Assembly (NCBI RefSeq): GCF_002289565.1
Contig: NZ_NTFY01000083.1
Span: forward strand, 1-64,000
DNA length: 64,000 nucleotides
Source of the DNA: Rhodopirellula sp. SM50
Lineage (GTDB): Bacteria; Planctomycetota; Planctomycetia; Pirellulales; Pirellulaceae
Reading direction: 5' to 3'
Of this stretch, positions 46,285-55,484 are shown piece by piece (positions within the stretch are counted from its first letter, which is position 1; each line of letters starts with the position of its first letter). Below the pieces are notes generated by a model. The model saw only the letters and a list, made by a program, of their open reading frames with translations, ran no database searches and had not been told where the DNA came from. Both the position numbers and the translations under genes were made by a program.

Positions 46285-48386
46285 GCGGATTCGATCGTCT
46301 CCATCCGGCGCTTCAGCACCACATCGTCAACAGCCTGGGCTGGCGGGAATTGCGGCCTTTTCAAGAGGCGGTGATACCAGAAATCCTGGACGGCAAGCAC
46401 ATGATTGTGCTCGCGCCCACCGCGGGCGGCAAGACGGAAGCGTGTTTTTTTCCCGTAGCCTCACGCATGCTCTCCGAGAACTGGAGTGGGCTGAGCGTCT
46501 TGTACCTTTGTCCGATTAAGGCGCTGCTGAACAATTTGGATGTTCGCCTGCAGCATTATTGCACGCTTCTTGGGCGGCGCAGTGCTTTGTGGCATGGGGA
46601 TGTGAAATCGTCTGGTCGGAAGAGAATTCTGCGTGAGCCGCCGGATTGCCTTTTGACGACCCCGGAATCGCTGGAAGTGATGCTCGATTCGCCAACCATT
46701 GACGCTCGCGCGTTCTTGGCGAACTTGCAAGTGGTTGTGGTGGACGAGATTCACGCGTTTGCCGGCGACGATCGCGGTTGGCATCTGCTCTCGGTATTGG
46801 AACGTGCGTCAAAACTCGCCGGGCGCGAACTGCAACGCGTCGGTTTGTCGGCAACCGTGGGCAATCCCAAGACTCTTGTTGATTGGCTTGCAGGGTCCTG
46901 CACTGGAACGCGTGATGTTTATTTGCCTCCACCGTCGGTTTCCAACGAGGCTGATGTCAAACTCGATTTTGTCGGTTCACTCGAGAACGCCGCGACTGTG
47001 ATTTCTCGACTTCACCGTGGTGAAAAGCGTTTAGTGTTTGTGGACAGCCGGGCGCGCGCCGAACGGCTCGCTGCCGAACTTCGGCAGCTGCAAGTGACAA
47101 CCTTTGTCACACACAGTTCTCTTAGCCAGGAGCAACGATATCAAGCCGAAGAAGCGTTCGCGACTCGCGAAGATTGCGTGATCGTCGCGACAAGCGTCCT
47201 TGAACTGGGGATCGACGTCGGGAACCTAGAGCGAGTGATTCAAGTCGACTCGCCGCCGACGGTGTCTAGCTTTTTACAGCGCATGGGGCGTACCGGACGT
47301 CGTGCCGGCACAACTCGCAATTGCCTGTTTTTGGCGACGAAAGAAGCGGCACTCGTGCAAGCAGCCGCCCTGATCGATCTTTGGGCCGATGGTTTTGTTG
47401 AGCCGATCGTGCCACCGCCGCTTCCGTATCACGTCCTGGCCCAGCAGCTGATGGCGCTGGTATTGCAAGAAAGCGGTATTGGCCGCAACGAGTGGTTCAA
47501 TTGGGTGGAAGGTGTTCCTGGTTTTCAAGAGATGCCTGGCAGCAGGATTGAACAACTGGTCGACTTCATGCTGGACCAGCGAATTCTCTGGGACGAATCC
47601 GGCATCCTCGCGATGGACCAAGAAGGGGAAGCGACTTTTGGTCGTCGGAACTTCATGGAGTTGTTCTCGGTGTTCATGTCACCGCCCCTGTTTACGATAC
47701 TCTATGGACGCCAAGAGTTGGGCAGCGTCGATCAGATGACGTTTCTCAGCAAACAAGATGGCCCGCGAATCTTGCTGCTCGGCGGTCGTGCGTGGCAAGT
47801 CAACCACATTGACTGGGCACGAAAACGCGCATACGTCGAACCGACCGAGGCGCGAGGAAGGACCCGCTGGTCGGGCGAAGGGCAAGGACTTGGGTTTGCG
47901 CTGTCGCAGTCCATCAAACGGCTCTTGGCCGGCGACGCCACGCGGGATTGGTGGTCGCGTCGGGCGAGCGAGTATCTGGGCGAGATTCGTCACGAATACG
48001 CGTGGTTGCACCCGGAATCAACGGTTGTGGTTCAATCCGCCGGTGGAGAGTGCCAGTGGTGGACGTTCGGGGGCAGCGGAGCCAACGCCACACTGGCATC
48101 CGAACTCAGTATCGAAATTGGCAAGCAAGTCAGACACGACAGTTTTGCCTTGAAGTTTGACCATTCGCTGAAATTACAAGATGCCGAGAATGCCATCCAG
48201 GCGATTCTCGAACGAGATGCTAGCGAGATGCGACCACCCGTTGAAGAATCAGCGATCGACGGGCTGAAGTTCTCGCAGTGTCTTCCCAAACAACTCGCAA
48301 TCGAAATGTTAAGTCGGCGCCTCCAAGACATCGAAGCAACGACAAAACTCTTGGGCCAGTCTGTGCGATACGTTTCAATGCCGTAG
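46281..48386 (+). CDS. brxHI: BREX DEAD/DEAH-box helicase BrxHI (Lhr-like), 701 aa
   Basis: The helicase core is complete: Q-motif-like RPFQEAVIPEIL, Walker A APTAGGKTEACFFP (residues about 43-56), Walker B VVVDEIHAFAG with DEIH (about 154), motif III GLSATVG (about 190), then EATSVLELGIDVG-type motif V (reads VIVATSVLELGIDVGN) and motif VI FLQRMGRTGRRAG (about 335). The C-terminal part resembles Lhr-type extensions. It ends the canonical type 2 BREX order. It begins with GTG inside the brxD stop, indicating coupled translation. After it the plus-strand operon stops, and a 324-bp gap precedes the next module. Confidence 0.9.
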   Translation: MSGFDRLHPALQHHIVNSLGWRELRPFQEAVIPEILDGKHMIVLAPTAGGKTEACFFPVASRMLSENWSGLSVLYLCPIKALLNNLDVRLQHYCTLLGRRSALWHGDVKSSGRKRILREPPDCLLTTPESLEVMLDSPTIDARAFLANLQVVVVDEIHAFAGDDRGWHLLSVLERASKLAGRELQRVGLSATVGNPKTLVDWLAGSCTGTRDVYLPPPSVSNEADVKLDFVGSLENAATVISRLHRGEKRLVFVDSRARAERLAAELRQLQVTTFVTHSSLSQEQRYQAEEAFATREDCVIVATSVLELGIDVGNLERVIQVDSPPTVSSFLQRMGRTGRRAGTTRNCLFLATKEAALVQAAALIDLWADGFVEPIVPPPLPYHVLAQQLMALVLQESGIGRNEWFNWVEGVPGFQEMPGSRIEQLVDFMLDQRILWDESGILAMDQEGEATFGRRNFMELFSVFMSPPLFTILYGRQELGSVDQMTFLSKQDGPRILLLGGRAWQVNHIDWARKRAYVEPTEARGRTRWSGEGQGLGFALSQSIKRLLAGDATRDWWSRRASEYLGEIRHEYAWLHPESTVVVQSAGGECQWWTFGGSGANATLASELSIEIGKQVRHDSFALKFDHSLKLQDAENAIQAILERDASEMRPPVEESAIDGLKFSQCLPKQLAIEMLSRRLQDIEATTKLLGQSVRYVSMP

Positions 48387-48389
48387 CAA

Positions 48390-48657
48390 GCCTTACCGGA
48401 CATATGGCTCGGATCGCCTGCACAACTTCGGCATGTTGTTCGCTGGTCACGTAGCAGCCTTCAAAAACGCTCGGAAGTACCTCAGCGACGAAATATGCCT
48501 GACAATCTGTCGCACACCATTCCAAGGGAGTGCCCAGAAAACGGCCCTTGTGAATCGGATTTCTTGGACTTGTTGACCTTTGCGGAAACGTAATATCAGA
48601 ATACATGCCGCCCCACTTGAGTCGATGTTCTGGAGCTAGGATAATTTTGATCCCCAA
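48390..48657 (-). CDS. Possible small minus-strand protein or gene remnant
   Basis: On the minus strand an ATG at 48657 opens a frame beginning MGIKIILAPEHRLKWGGMYS, with a moderately protein-like composition for about 85 residues. The frame then continues to 48220 antisense within the end of brxHI, where it loses protein character. I give the end as 48390 because only the part in the gap is credible; the formal stop is at 48220. No family is recognised and no good ribosome-binding site is seen. It could be the 5' part of a gene truncated when the BREX cluster was joined to its neighbour, or a chance frame. Confidence 0.25.
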
Positions 48658-48710
48658 GAGGGACGATAGCAGAACATTGACCTGACCACAGGCAAGTCTT
48701 TCGATTCAAG

Positions 48711-49499
48711 ATGCATTTACCCTCCCAGGCCGAACCGAATCCCGTATCTGCAAAAATTTCCGCGGGCCGATATGAGATCGGATGCTACAACATTCCAAAC
48801 GCTAGCCCTGTTCATAGTCGAGATTTCGGTGATTTCTGGATCGACTGCTTCCCAGTGACTTTCGCGCACTTTGAAAAATTCGTCGCGAGTGGCGGCTACT
48901 TCAGTGATCAGCTTTGGATGGATTCTGATACCAATCGATCAGATCGATTGCCGCAGCAATCCGTTGATCAGCGTTGCAACGAACTAAACTCACACGTCGT
49001 GTCGATTCACAGAATGTTCAAGCAGGATCGGCTGAGGAGCGACGAGATTCCCTTGGTCGGATTGACGTGGATGGAAGCCGCTGCGGTGTGCCGTTTTTTC
49101 GATGCCCGACTTCCATTTGAATGGGAGTGGGAAGTCGCGATGAAACCGCAGGCCGTTCCGGGAAACAATCACAGCTCCGATTCCGTTTGGAATGGGTGCC
49201 CGGTTAGCCGATGGGGATGCGTGATTACGGTCGGCACGCTTCAGGAGTGGACCGCGGGACCGTTTACTCGCCGCTATTGGAGGGCTGCTGACGAGAACAA
49301 ACCAGAGTTTTGGTCTCAGCAGTGCCGGTATGGGGTCTCAATGCGAGGCGCTGCGAAGGGAGACCTCCATTCTGATTATCGGTTCCGGCGGTCGACGCCA
49401 CCCGACACTGCGAGTTCGCAACTGGGTTTCCGTCGCTTGTGGGAGACGAGACCATCTCACGAGCAAAGTACATTTTCATTCGTCGGGGTAAATTCATGA
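48711..49499 (+). CDS. FGE-sulfatase (SUMF1/EgtB/PvdO fold) protein, 262 aa
   Basis: Signature segments of the formylglycine-generating-enzyme-like fold appear in order: an N-terminal ISAGRYEIG, FWIDCFPVTFAHFEKFV (the 'PVT..F..F' motif, residues about 45-60), PLVGLTWMEAAAVCRFFDARLPFEWEWEVAM (about 112-145, the 'AxxYCxWxGxRLPTEAEWE' equivalent), LQEWTAGPF (about 175, 'WEWxxD' equivalent), MRGAA and LGFR near the end. Whether it is catalytic is unclear. The copper-binding cysteine pair of true FGE is not evident, so it may be a binding module, as in many conflict-system proteins. The TGA overlaps the ATG of the next gene (ATGA). It is the first gene of the nine-gene operon. Confidence 0.8.
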   Translation: MHLPSQAEPNPVSAKISAGRYEIGCYNIPNASPVHSRDFGDFWIDCFPVTFAHFEKFVASGGYFSDQLWMDSDTNRSDRLPQQSVDQRCNELNSHVVSIHRMFKQDRLRSDEIPLVGLTWMEAAAVCRFFDARLPFEWEWEVAMKPQAVPGNNHSSDSVWNGCPVSRWGCVITVGTLQEWTAGPFTRRYWRAADENKPEFWSQQCRYGVSMRGAAKGDLHSDYRFRRSTPPDTASSQLGFRRLWETRPSHEQSTFSFVGVNS

Positions 49500-51070
49500 A
49501 CAAACTGGTCGAGAAGAAAGTAACTTGCCCACATTGCTGGCACGATTTTTTCGGAGACCTTGCGCTCTATATTTCCCAGCATGATGAATTGTTCGGAGAT
49601 CCCGTTCTTGGAGACGTGCACGCTCGAATTTCGCCGCATGAAGTGACGAAGACGCGAGATGGAAAGGTCCTTGACTCAAAAGGCTGGGAAATGCATGAGC
49701 GGGCATGCCCGAATTGCCATCTACAGATTCCATTGGATCTTCTGACCCTTCGTCCCAATTTCATCTCGATTGTCGGTGCCCCGAGGTCCGGCAAGACCTA
49801 TTTCTTGACGGTGATGCTACACGAGCTTCGCCGCACGCTTGCCAAGCAGTTCCGGTATACGTTGGACCTTTGCGACAGCCACGACAAGAAGATATTGGTC
49901 GCGAATGAACAGACGCTGTTTTCGCCACTCGATCCGACAATCCCAGTGATGCTTGAAAAGACCCAAGAGCAGGGTGGCGACCTCTACAACAATGTCACAC
50001 TAGACGGGGTCAGGGTTCAGCTTCCGAAGCCCTTTTTGCTAACCATTCGTGGTGTCGACGGTGCCAAGCTTCCTGTAAGGGCCAAACAAGCCAGCATCGT
50101 TCTATACGATAATGCAGGAGAGTCATTCTTTGACGGTCGCGACAACGGGAGAAATCGTTCGACTCGGCATCTGGGAGAGTCCAACGCGGTGCTGTTCGCA
50201 TATGACCCCCTACTGGAACCGGAGACCCGCCTGCGTTTGGCGATGGTTTCACAGGACCCCCAAGTCTCTGCGAAGGCTAGCTCCGCTCGGCAGGTTGATT
50301 TCTTAACTGAAACGATCCAGAGGATGCGCAAGCACAGTGGTACGCCTGTGAACGAGAGACTGAAGGCGTCGCTAGCAGTTTGTGTACAGAAGTATGACGT
50401 GTGGCACACGCTTCTGGACCACTGTCGCGACGAACACGGAAACCGTGTCATCGACAGCACGTCCGTTGAATTCTTTAGAAGGCACGGAGTTGCCGCACTG
50501 GACATTGGCGAGATCAATGTCGTTTCGCACATCGTCCGCGGATTCCTGAACGACATTTCTCCAGAATTTGTCAGCCGGGCCGAAGCCAACTTTGAACGTG
50601 TGCGGTACTTTCCGGTCAGCGCCTTGGGGTGTAGCCCAACGCTCGACGGGGAGTTTTTGAAGATCGCACCGATGGATCTACAACCGTTCAGAGTTGATCA
50701 TCCAGCACTTTGGCTCATGAGAGAATGGCGGATGATCGCCCGTACGAAGGACCCCCGCCCCAACCCACGCTTGCGGCCTGTCGCGACGCTTCGATCCGTA
50801 GGAAAAAGACGCATGGAAGTCGCTTGCCCGAAGACAGGTGAACTCTTCGTTCTGGACCACGAGTATGCTGGACGCGATTTTTACAACTTCAACACGCACG
50901 AGTATTTTTGGATTCCTGAGATCAATGCGGCAAAGTCGCGGCAAACTGCTGAACCTAAGGTGGCGAAAACTTCTAAAGCAACTATGCAGGGCCTTGGACT
51001 GAAACTCGGGCAAGGTAGGCCGAAGCCAGGCGATGAACGCCAAAAAAAGAAACGCGGTTGGTTTCGATAG
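49496..51070 (+). CDS. Zinc-ribbon GTPase of conflict-system type, 524 aa
   Basis: The frame is open from 49439, but the ATG at 49496 forms an ATGA overlap with the FGE-like gene and starts a sensible N-terminus. A zinc ribbon is built from TCPHCWHDFF (residues about 10-18) and ACPNCH (about 70). G1 is GAPRSGKTYFLT (about 95-105). G3 is YDNAGESFFDG (about 204). G4 may be QKYD (about 297). The fold and arrangement recall the 'double-GTPase' families named in bacterial NTP-dependent conflict systems (recalled, not searched). The C-terminus is basic. It lies 24 bp before the GAP1-like gene and is presumably its switch partner. Confidence 0.8.
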   Translation: MNKLVEKKVTCPHCWHDFFGDLALYISQHDELFGDPVLGDVHARISPHEVTKTRDGKVLDSKGWEMHERACPNCHLQIPLDLLTLRPNFISIVGAPRSGKTYFLTVMLHELRRTLAKQFRYTLDLCDSHDKKILVANEQTLFSPLDPTIPVMLEKTQEQGGDLYNNVTLDGVRVQLPKPFLLTIRGVDGAKLPVRAKQASIVLYDNAGESFFDGRDNGRNRSTRHLGESNAVLFAYDPLLEPETRLRLAMVSQDPQVSAKASSARQVDFLTETIQRMRKHSGTPVNERLKASLAVCVQKYDVWHTLLDHCRDEHGNRVIDSTSVEFFRRHGVAALDIGEINVVSHIVRGFLNDISPEFVSRAEANFERVRYFPVSALGCSPTLDGEFLKIAPMDLQPFRVDHPALWLMREWRMIARTKDPRPNPRLRPVATLRSVGKRRMEVACPKTGELFVLDHEYAGRDFYNFNTHEYFWIPEINAAKSRQTAEPKVAKTSKATMQGLGLKLGQGRPKPGDERQKKKRGWFR

Positions 51071-51094
51071 CACCTGGCAAGCGGAGCGCCGTCG

Positions 51095-53446
51095 ATGCAA
51101 ATTCACGAACAGATCTATACATCTGCCCCGAAACTTCTTGGCCTGAGCCAGGGTGATTTGGGTGTTGTTGCGCAATCAGAGGGATTTCCACGGCTGATCG
51201 AAGCAGACTTAAATCGCTTGTCTTCGTATCGAATTCGAAAGCAGTTTTCGATTGACACACCATCGCTCCATCCCCCCCGTTTTGTCATTTCGGCATTCGG
51301 TCCGCAGGGCAGATACTACTGCATTTCACGCATCGTTTTCGCCGGTGCTGACCACACAGGGCGTACCGCACCTCTCGCCCATCACGTTGCGGTTCGAGCG
51401 GAAAACTGGAACTCCGCCAGCGCGTCTTGCTCCGACCTCGTGCGGTCGCTGCTGCCTTGGTTTGTCAGGCGATGGGAAGGGGAGCCCAAGCGTTTTTCCC
51501 CGCCCCGGGATCTACCTTCGCTGCAAATCGTCGATCCGAAATCCGTATTCCCCGGTACTAGCTGGGAGAAATTCGCTGATCGTCCAGCCGTGGCGTCACT
51601 ATTCGGTTTTTTCGCCCAACGTTTTGCGGAGGTCAATCAGTCCAGCGCACCGCCGATCGTCGTAGTGATTCCCGATAGCAATTGCAACGCAGGTGAGCTG
51701 ATAAGTGATCTGCTGTTTGTCCTACCACCGTCACGTCAATCCGCCGTCAGTTTTCAGACGCACGTCATCGATTCATCCGATGTCATCGAGGGAATCGGCG
51801 TCCTGTTTACGTATTCTGATTCGCCATTCCTCGCGAAGACCTTATCTCGCACTGATTCGCGTCGGCCCACCGTGTATGACTTTGTCAGCGGCAAAATGCC
51901 AGTGACTGACTTAAATGACTACGGACTGTGGGTTGCATCGCAAGTCAACAGCACAGCGAAATGCCAGCGATTCAAAGATGGCACCGAATTGCGAGAGCGA
52001 CTGGGGAAGACTGAATCGGCAAGAGAATCGCCATTCATCCATGCCGAAATGTTGCGTGAGAGCTTAGCTTCTTCGTCGCCGTTCACGAACTTTCAATCAT
52101 TAACAGAGTTTTTGGCAAAGGTTTCTTCCTCATCAAGTGGTGCAGCCGACCTCGTAGCAGATTGGTCAAAAAAGGCAATCGATGATCACTTTGCCGCGAA
52201 CAGTCGGCAGTCGGACTGGAGTTCACTTGCTCAAATTTCACAAAACGAATACTGGCCCAAACTAGCGCGAGAGCACGCAATTCAAGTGATATTTCGGTGT
52301 CCTGTGGAGGCGTTGCCGTACTACTTTCAGGCGATCCACTTAAGCACGTCATCGCCCGGCGAGGAGCGAACGCGATTGAAGACATTTTTGCAACAGAAAC
52401 CGGAGACGGTTGGCTTGATGATAAAGGGTGCAGGCCAGACGCAAGAAGGAGTCTACCTTGACGCTGTCGACAAAATTTTCCGGGTATTACTTCCGATCTC
52501 AACTGTGTCGGAGATTGAAGACTGGGGAGGATTGATTTTGCGTGTCGCATCAGCAGTCCGGGCCAGAATGATGGATTCTCTCTGCTTTAATATAAGGGCA
52601 ATGTTTCGTGAAGGGATCTTTTCTAAAAATGATGCGCGGAAGACCTTACAGTTCCTAAACGAACGCATTGCAAAGGAAGCGCATCAAAGGCTCGTCTTTG
52701 ATTTCCTTGAGTCCGCTGCGGACGATATTGAAGTCCTTTCTGATGAGATTGGTTGGATCGAGAGTAACCTGGGAGATCAGCTGGGTTTTTTCGACAGCTA
52801 CGACCGAACAAATCACTCCGCGGTTGTCAAGAAAGCGATCAAGGATTTTGTTTCACCGCCACCGCCACCGCCACCGCCACCGCCACCGCCACCGCCACCG
52901 CCACCGCCACCGCCACCGCCATCCGCGCCGGCGATGGAAGAACCTGAGACTGCGCTGGGTTCGCCAACGGGAAATGACGAAGTTGAAGATGATTTTTGTG
53001 CTCGAATGGGATCGTCGAGTGCTGACCAGCACCCACTGCCTCCGCATCCTGGCGTCAACACTACATCGAGTAATGAAGAAGAAGTGAATGATGGAATCGG
53101 GTTGAAAGTTTGGGTGCTCATTTGCGGAATCCTGGCACTCTTGACAATTGCTGGCGTCACATTCCCATCTATGTACGATCGCTTCGTAGGCAGTTCGAAG
53201 CGTGACTTCAACTGGACTCATTTGGCTATTTGGTGTGGGCCAGCCATAGCCGCCTGCTGCGTTTCCGCAGTGATCGTCTGGATCGTCGAACAGATCAGAG
53301 ATGTACGAAAACGCGTTGTCTCTGAAATGTTGCTTCAGTTTTCAATCGGATTGATCCTCTGCTCAACGATCTGGTCACTTGGCGGTTTGCTCCCGCGTCA
53401 CTGGTTGCACAAAGCTCTTGGCTGGTTGCTCGGAGCGATGCAATGA
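51095..53446 (+). CDS. GAP1-like (GTPase-associated) membrane protein with polyproline linker, 783 aa
   Basis: The N-terminus (IHEQIYTSAPKLLG, then DLGVVAQSEGFP, residues 1-35) and the following DHTGRTAPLAHHV match what I recall of the GAP1 N-terminal domain type 2 found beside conflict-system GTPases. A mixed domain runs to about 330 and a helical region to about 585. Twenty-two consecutive prolines (588-609) then lead to an acidic linker. Three membrane segments close the protein (about 668-690, 708-732, 746-768). The long N-terminal part is therefore likely cytoplasmic, tethered to the membrane by a flexible rod. Its stop overlaps the next start (ATGA). Function is unknown; it may be a GTPase-controlled effector or sensor. 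Confidence 0.72.
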   Translation: MQIHEQIYTSAPKLLGLSQGDLGVVAQSEGFPRLIEADLNRLSSYRIRKQFSIDTPSLHPPRFVISAFGPQGRYYCISRIVFAGADHTGRTAPLAHHVAVRAENWNSASASCSDLVRSLLPWFVRRWEGEPKRFSPPRDLPSLQIVDPKSVFPGTSWEKFADRPAVASLFGFFAQRFAEVNQSSAPPIVVVIPDSNCNAGELISDLLFVLPPSRQSAVSFQTHVIDSSDVIEGIGVLFTYSDSPFLAKTLSRTDSRRPTVYDFVSGKMPVTDLNDYGLWVASQVNSTAKCQRFKDGTELRERLGKTESARESPFIHAEMLRESLASSSPFTNFQSLTEFLAKVSSSSSGAADLVADWSKKAIDDHFAANSRQSDWSSLAQISQNEYWPKLAREHAIQVIFRCPVEALPYYFQAIHLSTSSPGEERTRLKTFLQQKPETVGLMIKGAGQTQEGVYLDAVDKIFRVLLPISTVSEIEDWGGLILRVASAVRARMMDSLCFNIRAMFREGIFSKNDARKTLQFLNERIAKEAHQRLVFDFLESAADDIEVLSDEIGWIESNLGDQLGFFDSYDRTNHSAVVKKAIKDFVSPPPPPPPPPPPPPPPPPPPPPPSAPAMEEPETALGSPTGNDEVEDDFCARMGSSSADQHPLPPHPGVNTTSSNEEEVNDGIGLKVWVLICGILALLTIAGVTFPSMYDRFVGSSKRDFNWTHLAIWCGPAIAACCVSAVIVWIVEQIRDVRKRVVSEMLLQFSIGLILCSTIWSLGGLLPRHWLHKALGWLLGAMQ
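52856..52921 (+). repeat. Hexanucleotide tandem repeat (CCGCCA x 11)
   Basis: Eleven perfect copies of CCGCCA encode the 22-proline run of the GAP1-like protein. The unit is a multiple of three, so slippage would change linker length by two prolines per unit without shifting the frame. Confidence 0.95.
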
Positions 53447-55035
53447 CAGCCCAGTCCGGAACTCGTGTTCGATCACTCCAGCCTGATTTGAGTGCTGAAG
53501 TCCTGCTAGACGAACAGGAAAAGGTTACAAGTCGACAGGTTCTCAACGACCTCCGAACGGTGATTCTCTGCTGGGCCCACGGTCGCCGAGATCTGCCCGA
53601 GTACTTTGAGCACGAGTTCAAAATCGCGTCCGTTGTCCGACAGGTTGTTTCTGCAGCGGTAGTGCACACGCAAAAAATGCGCCGCGAGTTACGATCGGAG
53701 CTTATTGCCTATGACCGGGGGATCATTAGTGGCACCCCTATTCCCACGAAAAACTTGTTTAAACTTACACCCGTACGTAATCCCTGTGCCTTCCCCAGTG
53801 GGCTGTCAAGATGTTCGGAAAGGGTTCATTTCGGCGAGTCGCTTCATGTATGTGCGACCTGCTCTGGCGCTGGCGAGATCGAATGCTCCACTTGCCATGG
53901 AGGTGCAACGGTTGCCTGCAATGCATGCGACGGGGTAGGCAACCTTAGGTGCCAAGGCTGCTCAGGCCAGGGCGAGGTTCTCGCAGGTGGTACCGACACT
54001 CGCCGATGTAGTTTGTGTCTGGGTCGGGGGATTGTGGGGTGCGAGGTTTGCGACGGAACCGCGCAAGTGGATTGCACACGGTGTTCTGAAGGCACAAACC
54101 CCTGCACAACTTGCGGAGCGACTGGCCAAATGCGTCAGATCTGGCACTTAGACACGCGATCAACAACACTCACGAGACATCGTCTGTATTGCAAGAATGG
54201 GTGGGTCGACGATGATAGTGATGTCGCCATCGACAGTGTTCTAGTGAAAAGAAAGGATTGGGAAGCTCCACGCGGTGAATTCGATATTCAGAGAATCCGT
54301 GACTTGATGCCCGGGCATTTGGTCGCTCACGCAGTCGATATGATTAGAAGTTCGCTGGCCCCGCCAAGTAATTCAAGTTGCGACTCGGGACTTCGTGTTG
54401 AAGTGCGTGCCGCCTATTTGTATCACGTCATCGTCGATCAAAACGATCAGAAGAGCGAATTTTTTGTGAGTGGATGCTCCAATACGGTGACGCCACACAA
54501 AATGCCGGAACGTTCCAGTACGCTCAGCGGTCGATTGGTGCGCGGGATCAATGGATTTTTTGAGGCAACCGGGTTGGCTGCGCGAAGCACAACAGACGCT
54601 GCCTACGTACAAGCTGTCAAGAACGGTGAGGTACATCTTTCAGATATCCGCCAGGTCGCGGCGGACCTTCGCAAGTTAGGTGCCAAGGCGACACGAACCC
54701 CCGATGGCTATTCCATAACGCTTCCGCGCGCGCCGAAGAGGCATGCGACCGTACAAGTTAAATTTGACTACGACTCCGCAAACAATTGCATCATCCATTC
54801 GGCTATCTTCTTGTGCCAGGCAGATCGACACCAGTTCCCACGCGCATTAGCACTGAGTCGAGACCTGACGGTTGGCTGCATTGCGTTGGAGGAAAGCAAC
54901 GATCGCTCGATCGAAAGCTTCTATCTGGTTGACCGCCAGCCTTACGGAACCGTCTCAGCAGTCCACTACTATGAATTACTAAAGCAATTGTTGGTTGCGG
55001 CGTATCGGATCCATATCGACAAGAAACTCGGTTAG
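53443..55035 (+). CDS. DnaJ-type zinc-finger (CxxCxGxG) protein lacking a J domain, 530 aa
   Basis: Residues about 130-235 contain at least seven CxxC pairs in the DnaJ central-domain style (CATCSGAGEIEC, CSTCHGGATVAC, CNACDGVGNLRC, CQGCSGQGEV, then CSLCLGRGIVGC, CEVCDGTAQVDC and CTTCGATGQM), enough for several zinc sites. No HPD-containing J domain is visible. The N-terminal 120 residues are helical and charged. The C-terminal 290 residues are a mixed domain without known motifs. Such zinc clusters bind unfolded polypeptides or mediate protein contacts, so a chaperone-like or scaffold role next to the Clp-like ATPase is plausible. It starts at the ATGA overlap with the GAP1-like gene. Confidence 0.8.
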   Translation: MTAQSGTRVRSLQPDLSAEVLLDEQEKVTSRQVLNDLRTVILCWAHGRRDLPEYFEHEFKIASVVRQVVSAAVVHTQKMRRELRSELIAYDRGIISGTPIPTKNLFKLTPVRNPCAFPSGLSRCSERVHFGESLHVCATCSGAGEIECSTCHGGATVACNACDGVGNLRCQGCSGQGEVLAGGTDTRRCSLCLGRGIVGCEVCDGTAQVDCTRCSEGTNPCTTCGATGQMRQIWHLDTRSTTLTRHRLYCKNGWVDDDSDVAIDSVLVKRKDWEAPRGEFDIQRIRDLMPGHLVAHAVDMIRSSLAPPSNSSCDSGLRVEVRAAYLYHVIVDQNDQKSEFFVSGCSNTVTPHKMPERSSTLSGRLVRGINGFFEATGLAARSTTDAAYVQAVKNGEVHLSDIRQVAADLRKLGAKATRTPDGYSITLPRAPKRHATVQVKFDYDSANNCIIHSAIFLCQADRHQFPRALALSRDLTVGCIALEESNDRSIESFYLVDRQPYGTVSAVHYYELLKQLLVAAYRIHIDKKLG

Positions 55036-55055
55036 AGCAAGGAACTTAGTTGGGC

Positions 55056-55469
55056 ATGGTCACAATAACTGAATTGGCGGAGTTTGTTTCTCTTAACTTT
55101 CGAGTTAGTCCCGAGATCGGTCACGATGAGTTTGTCTTTACCATTGGTCTTGAGAATGGGCGGCGGCAGACTGTGATGGTATCACTGTCTGACAAACGTA
55201 GTTGCAAGGTGATTGAAGTCAAATCACGTTGCTGTGTTGCGAATAATGCCAAAATTGTTCGGTCGGCATTGCGTCGTAATATGAGGACACCGTTGGGTGG
55301 GTGCGTAATGGACACTTCTACGGAACCACATACGATTGATTGTGTTCAGCGGTTGGTCGTCCCGGTGAAGGTTGGGCCGAATCTTAGAGAATTCATGAAT
55401 GCGGTTTCATCGATCGCTACCCAGGCGGACGCAATTGAAAAACGAACAGGCGGCGAGGATGTCTTCTAA
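55056..55469 (+). CDS. Small unknown protein, 137 aa
   Basis: I do not recognise this protein. An ATG at 55056 and an in-frame TTG at 55050 both fit; AAGGA at 55039-55043 is better spaced for the TTG (6 nt). The composition is alternating strands and helices (FVFTIGLENGRRQTVMVSLSD, VIEVKSRCCV), reminiscent of small secretion-chaperone-like or YbjN-like folds, but this is only an impression. It has no membrane segment. It lies 20 bp after the zinc-finger gene and 15 bp before the coiled-coil gene, clearly within the operon. Confidence 0.65.
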   Translation: MVTITELAEFVSLNFRVSPEIGHDEFVFTIGLENGRRQTVMVSLSDKRSCKVIEVKSRCCVANNAKIVRSALRRNMRTPLGGCVMDTSTEPHTIDCVQRLVVPVKVGPNLREFMNAVSSIATQADAIEKRTGGEDVF

Positions 55470-55484
55470 ACAGGGGATTGCGCA

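Noticed and set aside
52856-52921. Tandem repeat as a CRISPR array
   Set aside because: Contiguous 6-bp units without spacers inside a coding sequence.
52813-53211. Antisense frame encoding polyglycine
   Set aside because: It is the complement of the polyproline-coding hexamer repeat and has no support as a gene.
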